DNA from: Propionicicella superfundia DSM 22317
Lineage (GTDB): Bacteria; Actinomycetota; Actinomycetes; Propionibacteriales; Propionibacteriaceae
NCBI RefSeq assembly: GCF_000423465.1
Contig: NZ_AUIA01000027.1
Location: 1-50,228 of the forward strand
Direction: 5' to 3'
Length of the DNA stretch: 50,228 bases
Shown: positions 1 to 10,328 of the stretch, in pieces
Layout of the letters: each line of letters starts with the position of its first letter
How positions within the stretch are numbered: position 1 is the first letter of the stretch
Position numbers and translations under genes: made by a program
The notes under the pieces: model-generated
The model's input: only the letters and a program-made list of their open reading frames with translations
The model's database searches: none
Told to the model about the DNA's origin: nothing

Positions 1-90
1 GACGCCTGACCATACGGATCAGCAGGAGCCGACGCCTGACCATACGGATCAGCAGGAGCCGACGCCTGACCATACGGATCAGCAGGAGCC
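1..90. repeat. Exact 30-bp tandem repeat, three copies, in coding DNA
   Basis: Three identical 30-bp units at 1-30, 31-60 and 61-90, continuing off the left edge. On the minus strand each encodes the decapeptide SAPADPYGQA (circularly permuted). Identity at the DNA level, wobble positions included, implies recent expansion by slippage or recombination. The total copy number is unknown. Confidence 0.95.
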
Positions 91-419
91 GACGCGTCGG
101 ATCCGGCCGCAGGCGGCTCGTAGCTCGGCGGCGTGTACGCGCCCGCCCCGGCAGGATCGGACGCCCCCCACACCGGAGCAGCCGGAGCCTCGCCCCCATC
201 AGCCGCCGCCGACGGAACAGACACATCGGCCGCAGGCGGCTCATAGCTCGGCGGCGTGTACGCACCGTCGTCAGGGGTGGATTCGGGGGTGCTGGGCGGT
301 GCGTATCCCTCGGTTCCGCTCGAAGCCGGCTCCGGGGTGCCGTACGACGGAGGCGTGTAGCCCTCTCCGTCAGGCTGCGTCGGGGGCTGACCCCACGGGT
401 CTGGCTGATTGGTGCTCAT
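1..419 (-). CDS. Pro-rich repeat N-terminus of a putative membrane protein (partial, runs off left edge)
   Basis: The gene reads leftward and leaves the window, so only about 139 codons are visible. The ATG at 417-419 has AAAGGAC just upstream, which supports the start. No globular domain is seen. The visible part is Pro/Ala/Ser/Tyr-rich low complexity, with a YTPPSYEPPAA unit occurring twice and two looser versions (YTPPSYGTPEPA, YAPPSTPEST). It then enters exact SAPADPYGQA decapeptides. Actinobacterial membrane proteins with RDD, DUF4190 or DUF4870 domains often begin with tails like this, but that is inference: no membrane segment lies inside the window. The product cannot be named. It is divergent from the AI-2E-type permease gene. 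Confidence 0.7.
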   Translation of the reverse strand, partial: MSTNQPDPWGQPPTQPDGEGYTPPSYGTPEPASSGTEGYAPPSTPESTPDDGAYTPPSYEPPAADVSVPSAAADGGEAPAAPVWGASDPAGAGAYTPPSYEPPAAGSDASAPADPYGQASAPADPYGQASAPADPYGQA

Positions 420-752
420 CGAAGTCCTTTCTGAGCGTCCGGGCACACCGATTCGGGGCACCACTTGATATTTTGCACATAGTCGCGCCCGCACCCAAGA
501 TCCCCCACGCTATAGACACCTAACTCGTGGGCGTCGCTCAGCCTGGCCGCTACGGCGATTCTCACGGCACGAGGACGCCCGGCGCAGCGCCCGACCGGCC
601 TCCCGCACGTCCTCCGGCGGCCACTCCGCTACCCCGATCCGGAAGCGGCGATCGTCCCGCCCGGCCCTCGCGGGAGCCCACCGCGGTGGCGGAACACGGC
701 CGGAGGAACCGGCGCCCATAGACTCGCACCGAGGACAGGAGGCAGGCCGACC
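420..752. other. Intergenic region between divergent genes, no gene seen
   Basis: 333 bp separate the leftward Pro-rich gene from the rightward AI-2E permease. The segment near 460-490 is locally AT-richer (around tgatattttgcacata) and probably holds the leftward promoter. A TAGACT at 719-724 could be the -10 for the permease. No convincing ORF or RNA gene was found. Confidence 0.5.
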
Positions 753-1934
753 ATGACCAGACCAATCCTCGAAGCCGACGACGAACGACGCCCGGTGGGC
801 GTGTCGCTGCTGTTCGCGCTGGCAGCGGCCGTCATCGTCCTGGCCGGGTTCAGCCAGATCGGAGACCTGTTCTCGGCGGCATTCCTCGCACTCACCCTGA
901 TCATCACCGTCAGGCCGCTGTTCACATGGCTGGTCGAACGGTCCGTGCCGCGCCCGCTCGCATCCGTGGCCTGCTCCGCGCTGGTACTGCTGTTCATCTT
1001 CGGGCTCGTCGCGCTCATCGGCATGTCGATCGCGCAGTTGGCGCAGACGCTTCCCCAGTACGCCTCGCGCTTCACCGCCGTCTACCGGGACGCGATCGCG
1101 TGGCTCTCCGGCTTCGGCCTCGACGAGGGCACCATCTCGCGAGGGCTGAGCTCGGTGAACTTCAACTCGCTCCTCAGCACCGCGACAGGCCTCCTCAGCA
1201 GTATCGGGCAGGGCTCCGGCCAGCTCGTGACCCTGATCATCGTGATCGTCTTCATGGGGGTGGACACGACTCAGATCGTCAACAGGACGCAGTGGCTGCA
1301 GCGAGATCAGCCGTCGATGCTCACCGCCCTCAGCGACTTCGGCGTCCGGGTACGGCAGTACTGGCTCGTGTCCACGGGGTTCGGCCTGCTGGTCGCCGTG
1401 CTGGACACGATCTTCCTCTCGTTCATGAACATCCCGCTCGCGATCACCTGGGGCGTGTTCGCATTCGTCACCAACTACATCCCCAACGTCGGGTTCGTCC
1501 TCGGGCTGATCCCGCCGGCGCTCATGGCCCTGCTGTCCCACGACCTTCCGGCCATGATCATCGTCATCGTCGGGTACAGCATCATCAACTTCTTCTTCCA
1601 GACGATGATCCAGCCGAAGTTCACCGGGGACGCCGTCGGCCTCAACACCACCGTCACGTTCCTGTCCCTGCTGTTCTGGGTGTCGATCCTCGGCGGCCTG
1701 GGCGCGATCATGGCCGTGCCGCTGACGCTGTTCCTGAAGGCGGTCTTCATCGACTCCAGTCCGCGCACAATGTGGCTGGGTGTGTTCCTGCAGGCCCGGG
1801 ACGTCCCCGCCGACGCCCCGCCCGAGGGCTTCCGCAACCCGCTCGACCGCGATGCCCGACGACAGCGCCGGGCCACGAACAACAAGCGCGCGAGCAGGCG
1901 CGACCACTTCGGCTTTCACCGCCGCGGCCGCTGA
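753..1934 (+). CDS. AI-2E family transporter (YdiK/PerM-type permease)
   Basis: 393-aa polytopic membrane protein of the AI-2E transporter family (PF01594). Hydrophobic segments lie near residues 17-60, 70-92, 145-165 and across 205-330. The usual extracytoplasmic amphipathic section after the first helices (LAQTLPQYASRFTAVYRDAI) is present. The C-terminal run (NIPLAITWGVFAFVTNYIPNVG, then the PKFTGDAVGLNTT region) is diagnostic of the family. Members have been linked to autoinducer-2 or other small-molecule export and to Na+/H+ exchange, so the substrate is not assignable. The ATG follows an AGGAGG at about 735-741. The last 40 residues are a charged Arg-rich cytoplasmic tail. Monocistronic; the next gene is convergent, with only 24 bp between them. 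Confidence 0.9.
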   Translation: MTRPILEADDERRPVGVSLLFALAAAVIVLAGFSQIGDLFSAAFLALTLIITVRPLFTWLVERSVPRPLASVACSALVLLFIFGLVALIGMSIAQLAQTLPQYASRFTAVYRDAIAWLSGFGLDEGTISRGLSSVNFNSLLSTATGLLSSIGQGSGQLVTLIIVIVFMGVDTTQIVNRTQWLQRDQPSMLTALSDFGVRVRQYWLVSTGFGLLVAVLDTIFLSFMNIPLAITWGVFAFVTNYIPNVGFVLGLIPPALMALLSHDLPAMIIVIVGYSIINFFFQTMIQPKFTGDAVGLNTTVTFLSLLFWVSILGGLGAIMAVPLTLFLKAVFIDSSPRTMWLGVFLQARDVPADAPPEGFRNPLDRDARRQRRATNNKRASRRDHFGFHRRGR

Positions 1935-1958
1935 CGACGCCGACCGGGGGGACCGGCC

Positions 1959-2603
1959 TCAGCCCTCGGCGTCGAACACGACGCTCACGCGTCCGGTGAC
2001 CTCGATCGGCTCGGGAGCGAACTCGAGCGGAACCGTGTCGCCCGCCGCGCCCCCCGCACGCGTGGCGTACACCGCGGCCATCCGGTGGGGCATCACGGAC
2101 GCCTCGTCGGCGATCTCCGCCACCCGGAGGTCACGCGCGCCGGCGGCGTCGGCCAGCCAGCCGGCCCGCTCCTGCGCCCGGGCGAAGGCCTCGCGCAGCA
2201 CCTGCGGTTCGACGGCAAGCCGCGTCGGTCGGGCCAGTTGCCAGGTGACGCCGGCGAGCGTCCAGCCCGCTCGCGCGCCGGCCTCGGCCACCACGCGCCC
2301 GACCTCGTCGAAGTCGACGAAGACCGCGCTCGCCGACGCACGGGCATGATGCTCCTGCTCGCGACGTTCGCGGGCCCGGGTGTCGGGGAAGGAGGCCCAC
2401 GTCCGGACGGACTCGATCGTGAAGGACGCGACAGCGCCGCCGTGCCGCAGGGCCTCGAGTTCGGCCTTGGCCGCATTGCAGAGCCGGACCGTGTCGTTCA
2501 TCACCGCAGTCTTGTCCGTGCCGGAGAAGCCCAGCGAGAAGCGAACGGCCGCCTCGTCGGCCGGGACGGACAGCGTGTGTTCACCGGTGACCCTGATGTG
2601 CAT
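1959..2603 (-). CDS. SIMPL (DUF541) domain protein
   Basis: 214 aa. Begins directly with the SIMPL/DUF541 fold (ITVTGEG-like opening MHIRVTGEHTLSVPADEAAV) and ends with the typical Val/Ser-rich strand (TGRVSVVFDAEG). No signal peptide is visible, unlike the periplasmic BP26/OMP28 members, so this copy is probably cytoplasmic. The biochemical function of the family is not settled; oligomeric ring-forming proteins and signalling partners are known. An AGGAGG precedes the ATG. It starts 21 bp after the PurQ stop on the same strand and is likely the last gene of the purC-purS/purQ transcript, although a metabolic link is not obvious. Confidence 0.85.
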   Translation of the reverse strand: MHIRVTGEHTLSVPADEAAVRFSLGFSGTDKTAVMNDTVRLCNAAKAELEALRHGGAVASFTIESVRTWASFPDTRARERREQEHHARASASAVFVDFDEVGRVVAEAGARAGWTLAGVTWQLARPTRLAVEPQVLREAFARAQERAGWLADAAGARDLRVAEIADEASVMPHRMAAVYATRAGGAAGDTVPLEFAPEPIEVTGRVSVVFDAEG

Positions 2604-2624
2604 TACGACCTCCTTCTCGCGACG

Positions 2625-3311
2625 TCACGCCGGTTGCCGTGCGCGCAGGAACCGCTGCACGCTGGAGAAGACGCGGCTTCCGTCGGAGGACGGACCGGTG
2701 AGTTCGCCGATGCTGTGCTCGGGGTGCGCCATGAGCCCGACGACGTTCCCCCGCTCGTTGGTGACACCGGCGATGTCGCTCACCGAGCCGTTCGGGGTCT
2801 CATCGGCATACCGGAGCACGATCCGATTCTGGTCCTCCAGCCGCGTCAGGGTCTCGTGGTCGGCGACGTAGGGGCCTTCGCCGTGTTTGACGACGAGCGT
2901 GACCTGCTCGTACGGCCAGTAGTCGACGGTCCACACGGTGTCGATCGAGGCGACCAGCAGCCGCTGCTCGCGGCACGCGAACGTGCCCCGATCATCACGG
3001 AGCAGGCTGCCGGGAAGCAGTTGCGCCTCGCACAGGGTGCGGAAGCCGTTGCCGATGCCGAGCACGGGCAGCCCACGCCGGGCGTGCCGCACGACCTCGC
3101 CCATGACCGGCGCGAGCCGCGTCGTCGGGCCGCCCCGCAGCCGCTCTCCGTAGGAGAACCCGCCAGGCAGGATGACCGCATCGGCGCCGGCCAGCGTATC
3201 GCTGGCATGCCACAGCGCGACCGCCGATGCGCCGGCCAGACCGACGGCGCGACGCACATCCCTGTCGTCCAAGGACCCGGGGAACGTGACGACACCGATC
3301 CGCGCCGTCAT
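2625..3311 (-). CDS. purQ: PurQ-like FGAM synthase glutaminase subunit lacking the catalytic cysteine
   Basis: 228 aa, full family length. PurQ normally hydrolyses glutamine and passes ammonia to PurL to make formylglycinamidine ribonucleotide. Class I glutamine amidotransferase features are clear: the [10 protein letters not shown] oxyanion strand (about 50-59) and the H196-P197-E198 part of the triad. The nucleophile elbow, however, reads VLGIGNGF: residue 87 is Gly (GGC) where the family has Cys (TGC). The motif after GGFSYG is also unusual ([10 protein letters not shown] instead of DYLRAGAI). The start overlaps the PurC-PurS stop by 4 bp (ATGA), indicating translational coupling. Either this is a structural subunit without glutaminase activity, a PurL fed by free ammonia, or a mutated gene. 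PurL is not in the window. Confidence 0.88.
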   Translation of the reverse strand: MTARIGVVTFPGSLDDRDVRRAVGLAGASAVALWHASDTLAGADAVILPGGFSYGERLRGGPTTRLAPVMGEVVRHARRGLPVLGIGNGFRTLCEAQLLPGSLLRDDRGTFACREQRLLVASIDTVWTVDYWPYEQVTLVVKHGEGPYVADHETLTRLEDQNRIVLRYADETPNGSVSDIAGVTNERGNVVGLMAHPEHSIGELTGPSSDGSRVFSSVQRFLRARQPA

Positions 3312-4441
3312 GGGACCACATGGACGTCGTAGACCTCGGTCGCCGCATTCGCGAGAACTCGGTCGGCAGCCGCGCGGATCTCGTCGAGACGCTCGGTCGT
3401 GACATCGCCGGCGACCTCGATCTCGAACCGCTTGCCCTGCCGGACGGTGAGCCCGTCGAACCCGACGCGCTGCAACGCGCTCGTCACCGCTCGCCCCTGG
3501 GGATCGAGAGCGTCGGCCCTGGGCATCACGTCGACCACCACGCGGGGACTGTCGTCACCGGTCCCCGCTCGGGCATCGGCCGCGCGCCGCACGAAGGGGG
3601 CCCCGACCAGCCGCTCGTAGGCATCGATGTAGCGAGCGCGGGTTGCCGAGACCACCTCGGGCGGCAGCGGTGGCGGATCGTCCGTCGCGGGGTCCCAACC
3701 GGACTCATGGGCCAGCCAGTCGCGGACGAACTGCTTGTCGAAGGACGGCTGCGCGCCACCGGGGCGCCACGCGGCCGCGTCCCAGAAGCGGGACGAGTCG
3801 GGGGTGAGCACCTCGTCGGCGAGAACGATTGTGCCGTCATCCCGCATTCCGAACTCGAACTTGGTGTCGGCAAGGATGATCCCCCGCTCGCGGGCGGTAC
3901 GTTCGGCCCGGCTGTACAGCGCGAGTGTGATGTCCCGCAGGCGGTTGGCGATGTCACGGCCGTGAAGGGCCGCGATCGTGTCGAAGTCCACATTCTCGTC
4001 GTGTTCGCCGAGTTCGGCCTTGATCGCCGGCGTGAAGATCGGAGTCGGGAGCTTCGAGCCGTCCTGCAGACCGGCGGGCAGCGGCACGCCGCAGACGGAC
4101 TGCGTCCGCTGGTACTCGGCCCAGCCCGATCCCGTCAGGTAGCCACGGGCGACACACTCGACCGGGATCATCCGCAGACGCTCGGTGAGCATCGCGCGGC
4201 CCGCGACGTGGGACGGGACGTCGGCGCTGACCAGATGGTTGGGGACGAGGTCGGACAACTGTGAGAACCACCAGATCGACAGTTGGGTGAGGATCTCACC
4301 CTTGTCGGGGATGTCGGGGGCGAGGATGTGGTCGAACGCCGAGATGCGATCGGTCGCGACGACCAGCAGGCGATCTGGGTGCCCAGGAACAGCATGCAAC
4401 CGCCGCACCTTGCCCGTATGAAGAATCTCTCCGATGGTCAC
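3308..4441 (-). CDS. purC: PurC-PurS fusion: SAICAR synthase joined to FGAM synthase subunit PurS
   Basis: 377 aa. Residues 1-290 are SAICAR synthase (CAIR + Asp + ATP), with the signatures [15 protein letters not shown] (93-107) and LADTKFEFG (190-198). Residues 299-377 are a complete PurS domain ([17 protein letters not shown] ... [15 protein letters not shown]). PurS is the small bridging subunit between PurQ and PurL. The two are normally separate neighbouring genes; here they are one reading frame with a linker of about 10 residues. The GTG start is probably leaderless: TAGGCT at 4448-4453 lies 6 bp upstream. A perfect palindrome at 4464-4475 overlaps the expected -35 zone. PurQ-like and SIMPL genes follow in the operon. 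Confidence 0.93.
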   Translation of the reverse strand: MTIGEILHTGKVRRLHAVPGHPDRLLVVATDRISAFDHILAPDIPDKGEILTQLSIWWFSQLSDLVPNHLVSADVPSHVAGRAMLTERLRMIPVECVARGYLTGSGWAEYQRTQSVCGVPLPAGLQDGSKLPTPIFTPAIKAELGEHDENVDFDTIAALHGRDIANRLRDITLALYSRAERTARERGIILADTKFEFGMRDDGTIVLADEVLTPDSSRFWDAAAWRPGGAQPSFDKQFVRDWLAHESGWDPATDDPPPLPPEVVSATRARYIDAYERLVGAPFVRRAADARAGTGDDSPRVVVDVMPRADALDPQGRAVTSALQRVGFDGLTVRQGKRFEIEVAGDVTTERLDEIRAAADRVLANAATEVYDVHVVP

Positions 4442-4447
4442 GCCCCG

Positions 4448-4475
4448 AGCCTAGTGGGGAGGGTGTCACGTGACA
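4448..4475 (-). promoter_or_regulatory. purC promoter -10 with upstream TGTCACGTGACA palindrome
   Basis: Reading leftward, TAGGCT (4448-4453) sits 6 bp before the purC GTG, the spacing of a leaderless start. Upstream is a perfect 12-bp palindrome, TGTCACGTGACA (4464-4475), where a -35 would fall. It may be an operator. Its half-site TGTCAC/GTGACA matches the ends of the 76-bp intergenic elements. Confidence 0.5.
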
Positions 4476-4690
4476 GGGGCGTTCGACCTTCAACCGTGCC
4501 CGCCGTCCCCCTTGCGGGGGGCGATTCCTCGGTTTGAGACGCGAAACGGCTGGGACGATGCGCAGCGACCGGGATCGGCGGCGCCCATTTCCCCAGCGGG
4601 TGGTGGGTCTCGTCTCGATGCACCGGCGCGCGCGGCACTCTCCCGTCCGGCCCGCGCCGCCCGTAGGGTGTGCACCGGAGAGGAGACGTC

Positions 4691-4888
4691 ATGGCGATCT
4701 TGGCGAGACCGGCGCCGGGCCTGGGCAAGGAACGCGGCAAACTTGGGGGTGTGTGCGCCGCCATCGGGCGACGCTTCGGCATCAGCCCGCGGTACGTGCG
4801 GCTCGGGTTCGTGCTGTCGCTGTTCATTCCGGGGCCGCAGATCCTGGCCTACGTCTTCTTCTGGTGGTTCATCCCCGAAGAGGATTGA
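4691..4888 (+). CDS. Small PspC domain membrane protein
   Basis: 65 aa. A PspC domain fills the protein: the amphipathic stretch RGKLGGVCAAIGRRFGISPRYVRL is followed by one hydrophobic membrane segment (about 41-62, LGFVLSLFIPGPQILAYVFF). PspC proteins sense or respond to envelope stress. Single-domain copies are common in actinomycetes and need not belong to a phage-shock operon; no pspA is nearby. The ATG at 4691 is chosen over an in-frame GTG at 4670 because GAGAGGAG lies at the right distance. Convergent with the FtsB-like gene, with 9 bp between stops. Confidence 0.85.
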   Translation: MAILARPAPGLGKERGKLGGVCAAIGRRFGISPRYVRLGFVLSLFIPGPQILAYVFFWWFIPEED

Positions 4889-4897
4889 CCTCTGGCG

Positions 4898-5449
4898 TCA
4901 CTTCGCCTTCGGATCGTCGGCGGTCTCGACCGACCCCCACAGTGACTCGTACCAGGTCGGCGCCTCCTCGCCGGGGGGGACGCTGCCGGACTGCTCGATC
5001 TGCACGCTCGTGTCGATGGGCTTGCCGTCCGGCCCGATCACCCGGTAGCCGACCTCGCCGGGCATCACCCAGCCCAGGCGCGACCGTGCCTGCGCCTTGA
5101 CGTAGGCCGGGTCCTGCCAGCGCTGCAACTCCGTTTCGAGATCGGAGATCGCCTGCGTGCGCTCGGCGACCTCGGCGCGTGTCTGAACGATCTGCCGTTC
5201 CTGGTCGAAGTACACGCGCAGCGAGTTGAAGTACGACACGGCGAGCACGAGCACCAGGACGAACAACGCCACCGCCCGCCTCGTGACGTGGAATCCGCGT
5301 CCCAGCTTGCGCGGCGCCGGTTGAGCCACCGGGGCCGCCGTGTCCTTCGGCTGCGGGGCGACGCTCGATGAACGGCGCGTGCGCGTCGGAGGCTTCCCCC
5401 GCCCAGGGCTGGTCGGGGTGCGAGGACCGGAACGCGTCGAGGAAGGCAT
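4898..5449 (-). CDS. FtsB/DivIC family septum formation protein
   Basis: 183 aa. A basic Pro/Ser-rich cytoplasmic N-terminus (1-57), one transmembrane helix (58-74), an extracellular coiled coil (about 80-112) and the conserved block WQDPAYVKAQARSRLGWVMPGE (111-132) typical of actinobacterial septum formation initiators next to eno. FtsB-type proteins form the FtsQ-FtsL-FtsB complex that activates septal peptidoglycan synthesis. The start is ATG 5449 or the adjoining GTG 5452; neither has a strong ribosome site. Downstream of eno on the same strand, as in many actinomycetes, but separated from it by an eno terminator and a 76-bp element array, so it probably has its own promoter. Confidence 0.88.
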   Translation of the reverse strand: MPSSTRSGPRTPTSPGRGKPPTRTRRSSSVAPQPKDTAAPVAQPAPRKLGRGFHVTRRAVALFVLVLVLAVSYFNSLRVYFDQERQIVQTRAEVAERTQAISDLETELQRWQDPAYVKAQARSRLGWVMPGEVGYRVIGPDGKPIDTSVQIEQSGSVPPGEEAPTWYESLWGSVETADDPKAK

Positions 5450-5556
5450 CACTCTCAGAGTACGGGCGGCGTCCTCACGGGCCGCGGAGGGGCGCGGCGT
5501 TCCGGCGTGTCCGGGCCGGGATCACCCCGGCCGCAACGTCGCCCCGCCGGAGGCGC

Positions 5557-5837
5557 GTGACATACCGCGCCGTGCGCACCGTCGGGGCCCCCTCTTGCCG
5601 CCCGCTCGCGCCTCCCGCGGGCGAAAAGTCACACCCGCGGCGGCGCCCCTCTCCGGGCCCGCGCGTGACAAATCGGCCCCCGACGCCGGCCACACCGCCC
5701 GCTCGCGCCTCCCGCGGGCGAAAAGTCACACCCGCGGCGGCGCCCCTCTCCGGGCCCGCGCGTGACAAATCGGCCCCCGACGCCGGCCACACCGCCCGCA
5801 CGGCACTCGCAGCACCAATACGGGCGCAGAATGTCAC
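5557..5837. repeat. Array A of GTGAC-N66-GTCAC elements
   Basis: Three elements: 5557-5632 (76 bp), 5665-5729 (65 bp) and 5762-5837 (76 bp). Each begins GTGACA and ends GTCAC. They are joined by two identical linkers (GTCAC to GTGAC inclusive 42 bp, 5628-5669 and 5725-5766) with internal GCCC/GGGC and CGCG/CGCG complementarity, so each linker can fold as a hairpin closed by GTCAC/GTGAC. The middle element combines the left half of the third with the right half of the first and is 11 bp shorter. The 504-bp gap between the FtsB-like gene and eno holds no gene. Confidence 0.9.
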
Positions 5838-5882
5838 GCCTCGGCCCGGGCGACCTCGGCGCCGGGGCCCCGCGGACGGACA

Positions 5883-5918
5883 AACCGGGCGCGGCCTTCG
5901 GAAAGGTCGCGCCCGGTT
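5883..5918 (-). terminator. Likely eno transcription terminator
   Basis: AACCGGGCGCG (5883-5893) pairs perfectly with CGCGCCCGGTT (5908-5918), and the loop adds CCTT/AAGG pairing. It lies 35 bp past the eno stop in the direction of eno transcription. Only a short TTT follows, so termination strength is uncertain. Confidence 0.7.
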
Positions 5919-5953
5919 CGGGTCGTCACGCGCTCAGCGCGCAACGGGTGGGA

Positions 5954-8510
<2,557 letters not shown>

Positions 8511-8514
<4 letters not shown>

Positions 8515-9608
8515 CGGGGCTCGGGTACGCCTGCCGGCAAGGCCTTGCGGACACTCGCCGCGTGGCAGGCAGAGCCGTCCTTCTCGCCTTGCACGTGGCG
8601 CTCCTGAGCGTCCTCGTCGGGGTCTCCGCCGCCATGGTGACCCAGAGTGTCGCCGACATCCGGGCGGCCTCCCGACTGGTCGACCTCAGGGCCGTGTACT
8701 TCGTCGCCGCGGCCACCGATCAGCCGCCGCGGGCGGCGTCCGAGACGCTCCGCCGCCATCTGGTCGATGTCCTAACGAGCGGCCGGGCGTACGCACTGCG
8801 ATCCCCCGCCGATGCGGGGCCGCAACCCGAGAACACCCTGGTCGGCTACGGGTCCCTCGCGAGGGTGTTCCAGCTCGCGCAGGTCGACGCCCTGCCCCCG
8901 TACGCCCTGGCGGGAACCGCATCGGGACACCGGCCGGGGCAGTCGGTCCTCGTGGACGGCGTGGACGTGCCGATCGTGGCGGCGATCGAGGACGCCGGGT
9001 ACCTCGATCTCTGGATGGGTTTCCAGCCCCTGTCGGGCACCGTGGTCGTCGTCGGCGACATCGAACGCGACCTGGCCCGGGCGAGCGACGCCGAGATCCA
9101 CGACATCGCGGCACGGCTGGTCATCACCGATGCGACCGGCGCCGACATCGCCGCTCACCTGACCGCCACGGCTGGGACGACCACCCTGTTCCCGCGCTGG
9201 GCGGGGGACAAGATCTCGCTCGACTACGAGCCGGAGCTGCGCGGACGCACCGCGTTCCTCGGGGTCTTCCTCGCGGGCGCGCTCACGACGGTCGTGGGCG
9301 CGTTCGGCGGCCTGCAGGCCCTGGTCCGCAGCAGGCGGCGCGACCTCGTGGTGCACATCGCTCTCGGCGCCGGGACGCCGCACCTCTACGTCCGGCTTCT
9401 CACCTTCGTCGTGTTCGCCTGGGCACTCCCGGCCGTCGTGTTCGGCTGGGCGGGCGCGGCGGTCGTGGACGGTGGGCACCAGGCGGCGACCGTCGCCGGC
9501 CGGATTGCGCTCGTCGTCGCCTGCGTTGCCGTCGCCATCCCGCTCCTCGCCGCCCGGAGCGTCGCCCGGACCGACCACTACTCGGCACTGCGGGAGAGCA
9601 CATGGTGA
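8511..9608 (+). CDS. ABC exporter permease half (FtsX/MacB-like), second of two
   Basis: 365 aa. Same topology as its upstream partner: N-terminal helix (about 22-46), a large external domain (about 48-240), then three helices (about 247-268, 299-325, 338-357). The cytoplasmic loop LVRSRRRDLVVHIALGAGTPHLYVRLL resembles the conserved FtsX-domain loop in which the first helix of the domain is followed by a permuted R-x-E-I-A-L-R-x-A-L-G-A motif. The GTG start overlaps the previous stop. The last two codons overlap the ATPase start, so all three genes are one tightly coupled unit. The substrate is unknown; lipid, peptide or antimicrobial handling would fit the family. Confidence 0.78.
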
Positions 9609-10276
9609 CGCTGACGGCGACAGGGCTGAGCAAGCGGTTCGTCTCGGCGGAGCGAACCGTCCGGGCGGTCGACGAGGCCGGCCTCTCGGCGGTCTCGGGC
9701 GAGCTCCTCGGAGTCGTCGGCGAATCCGGCTCCGGCAAGACGACCCTGCTGCGGATGCTCGCCTGCCAGTTGTCCCCCGACGCGGGCGCCGTCCGCATCG
9801 ACGGCGTGGAGGTGCCGCATCCCCGGTCACGTGCGGGCGCGAGGTTCCGGGCGACGCAGGTCGGCTACGTCTTCCAGGAGTTCGGCCTCATCGAGGACGA
9901 GTCGGCTCTCCGCAACGTGGCGATCCCGCTGCGCTACGCGGGGGTGTCCGCCCGGCGCGCGCGAACGCTGGCGAGCGAGTCACTGGACGAGCTCGGTGTG
10001 AGGCCGCTGGCCGGATCCCGCGTGTCCACGCTGTCGGGTGGGCAGCGGCAGCGGGTCGCCATCGCACGTGCCTGCGTGAACTCACCGCTCCTCTTCCTGG
10101 CCGACGAGCCGACGAGCAGCCTGGACCAGGAGAACGCCGACATCGTCATGGACTGCATCGGCAGGCTGCGCGCGTCGGGCATGGTCGCGATCGTCGCCAC
10201 GCACGACCCGGCGGTCGCCGAACGCTGCGATCGCGTCGTCGTGATGCGCGGCGGACGCATCGCGGACGTCCGCTGA
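9602..10276 (+). CDS. ABC transporter ATPase, LolD/MacB type
   Basis: 224 aa, a typical stand-alone exporter ATPase. Walker A GESGSGKT (about 41-48), Q-loop FQEFGL, ABC signature LSGGQRQR, Walker B LFLADEPTSSLD, H-loop ATHD. It resembles LolD/MacB/FtsE partners of FtsX-like permeases rather than import ATPases. The ATG at 9602 overlaps the preceding permease stop; a GTG at 9605 is an alternative. Followed immediately by a strong hairpin (10279-10304) that should end the transcript. Together with the two permeases and the 14-aa leader it forms an accessory cassette inserted between eno and the mazG-mfd block. Confidence 0.92.
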   Translation: MVTLTATGLSKRFVSAERTVRAVDEAGLSAVSGELLGVVGESGSGKTTLLRMLACQLSPDAGAVRIDGVEVPHPRSRAGARFRATQVGYVFQEFGLIEDESALRNVAIPLRYAGVSARRARTLASESLDELGVRPLAGSRVSTLSGGQRQRVAIARACVNSPLLFLADEPTSSLDQENADIVMDCIGRLRASGMVAIVATHDPAVAERCDRVVVMRGGRIADVR

Positions 10277-10278
10277 GA

Positions 10279-10304
10279 CCGCCCCTCGACGTCTGCCGGG
10301 GCGG
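10279..10304. terminator. Convergent terminator hairpin
   Basis: CCGCCCC (10279-10285) pairs with GGGGCGG (10298-10304) around a 12-nt loop. It begins 3 bp after the ABC ATPase stop and lies between two convergent genes, so it could act in both directions. No T-run. Confidence 0.55.
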
Positions 10305-10328
10305 GGCCGGTCCGCCGCGGGCAGGTCG

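Noticed and set aside
510-1919. Long minus-strand open frame opposite the AI-2E permease
   Set aside because: Product is Arg/Glu/His-rich and low complexity, as expected from the antisense of a high-GC gene. The plus-strand frame has clear family motifs.
5557-5837. Insertion-sequence remnant or MITE with target duplications
   Set aside because: No transposase fragment and no consistent flanking direct repeat at the element ends. A mobile origin is kept only as a hypothesis.
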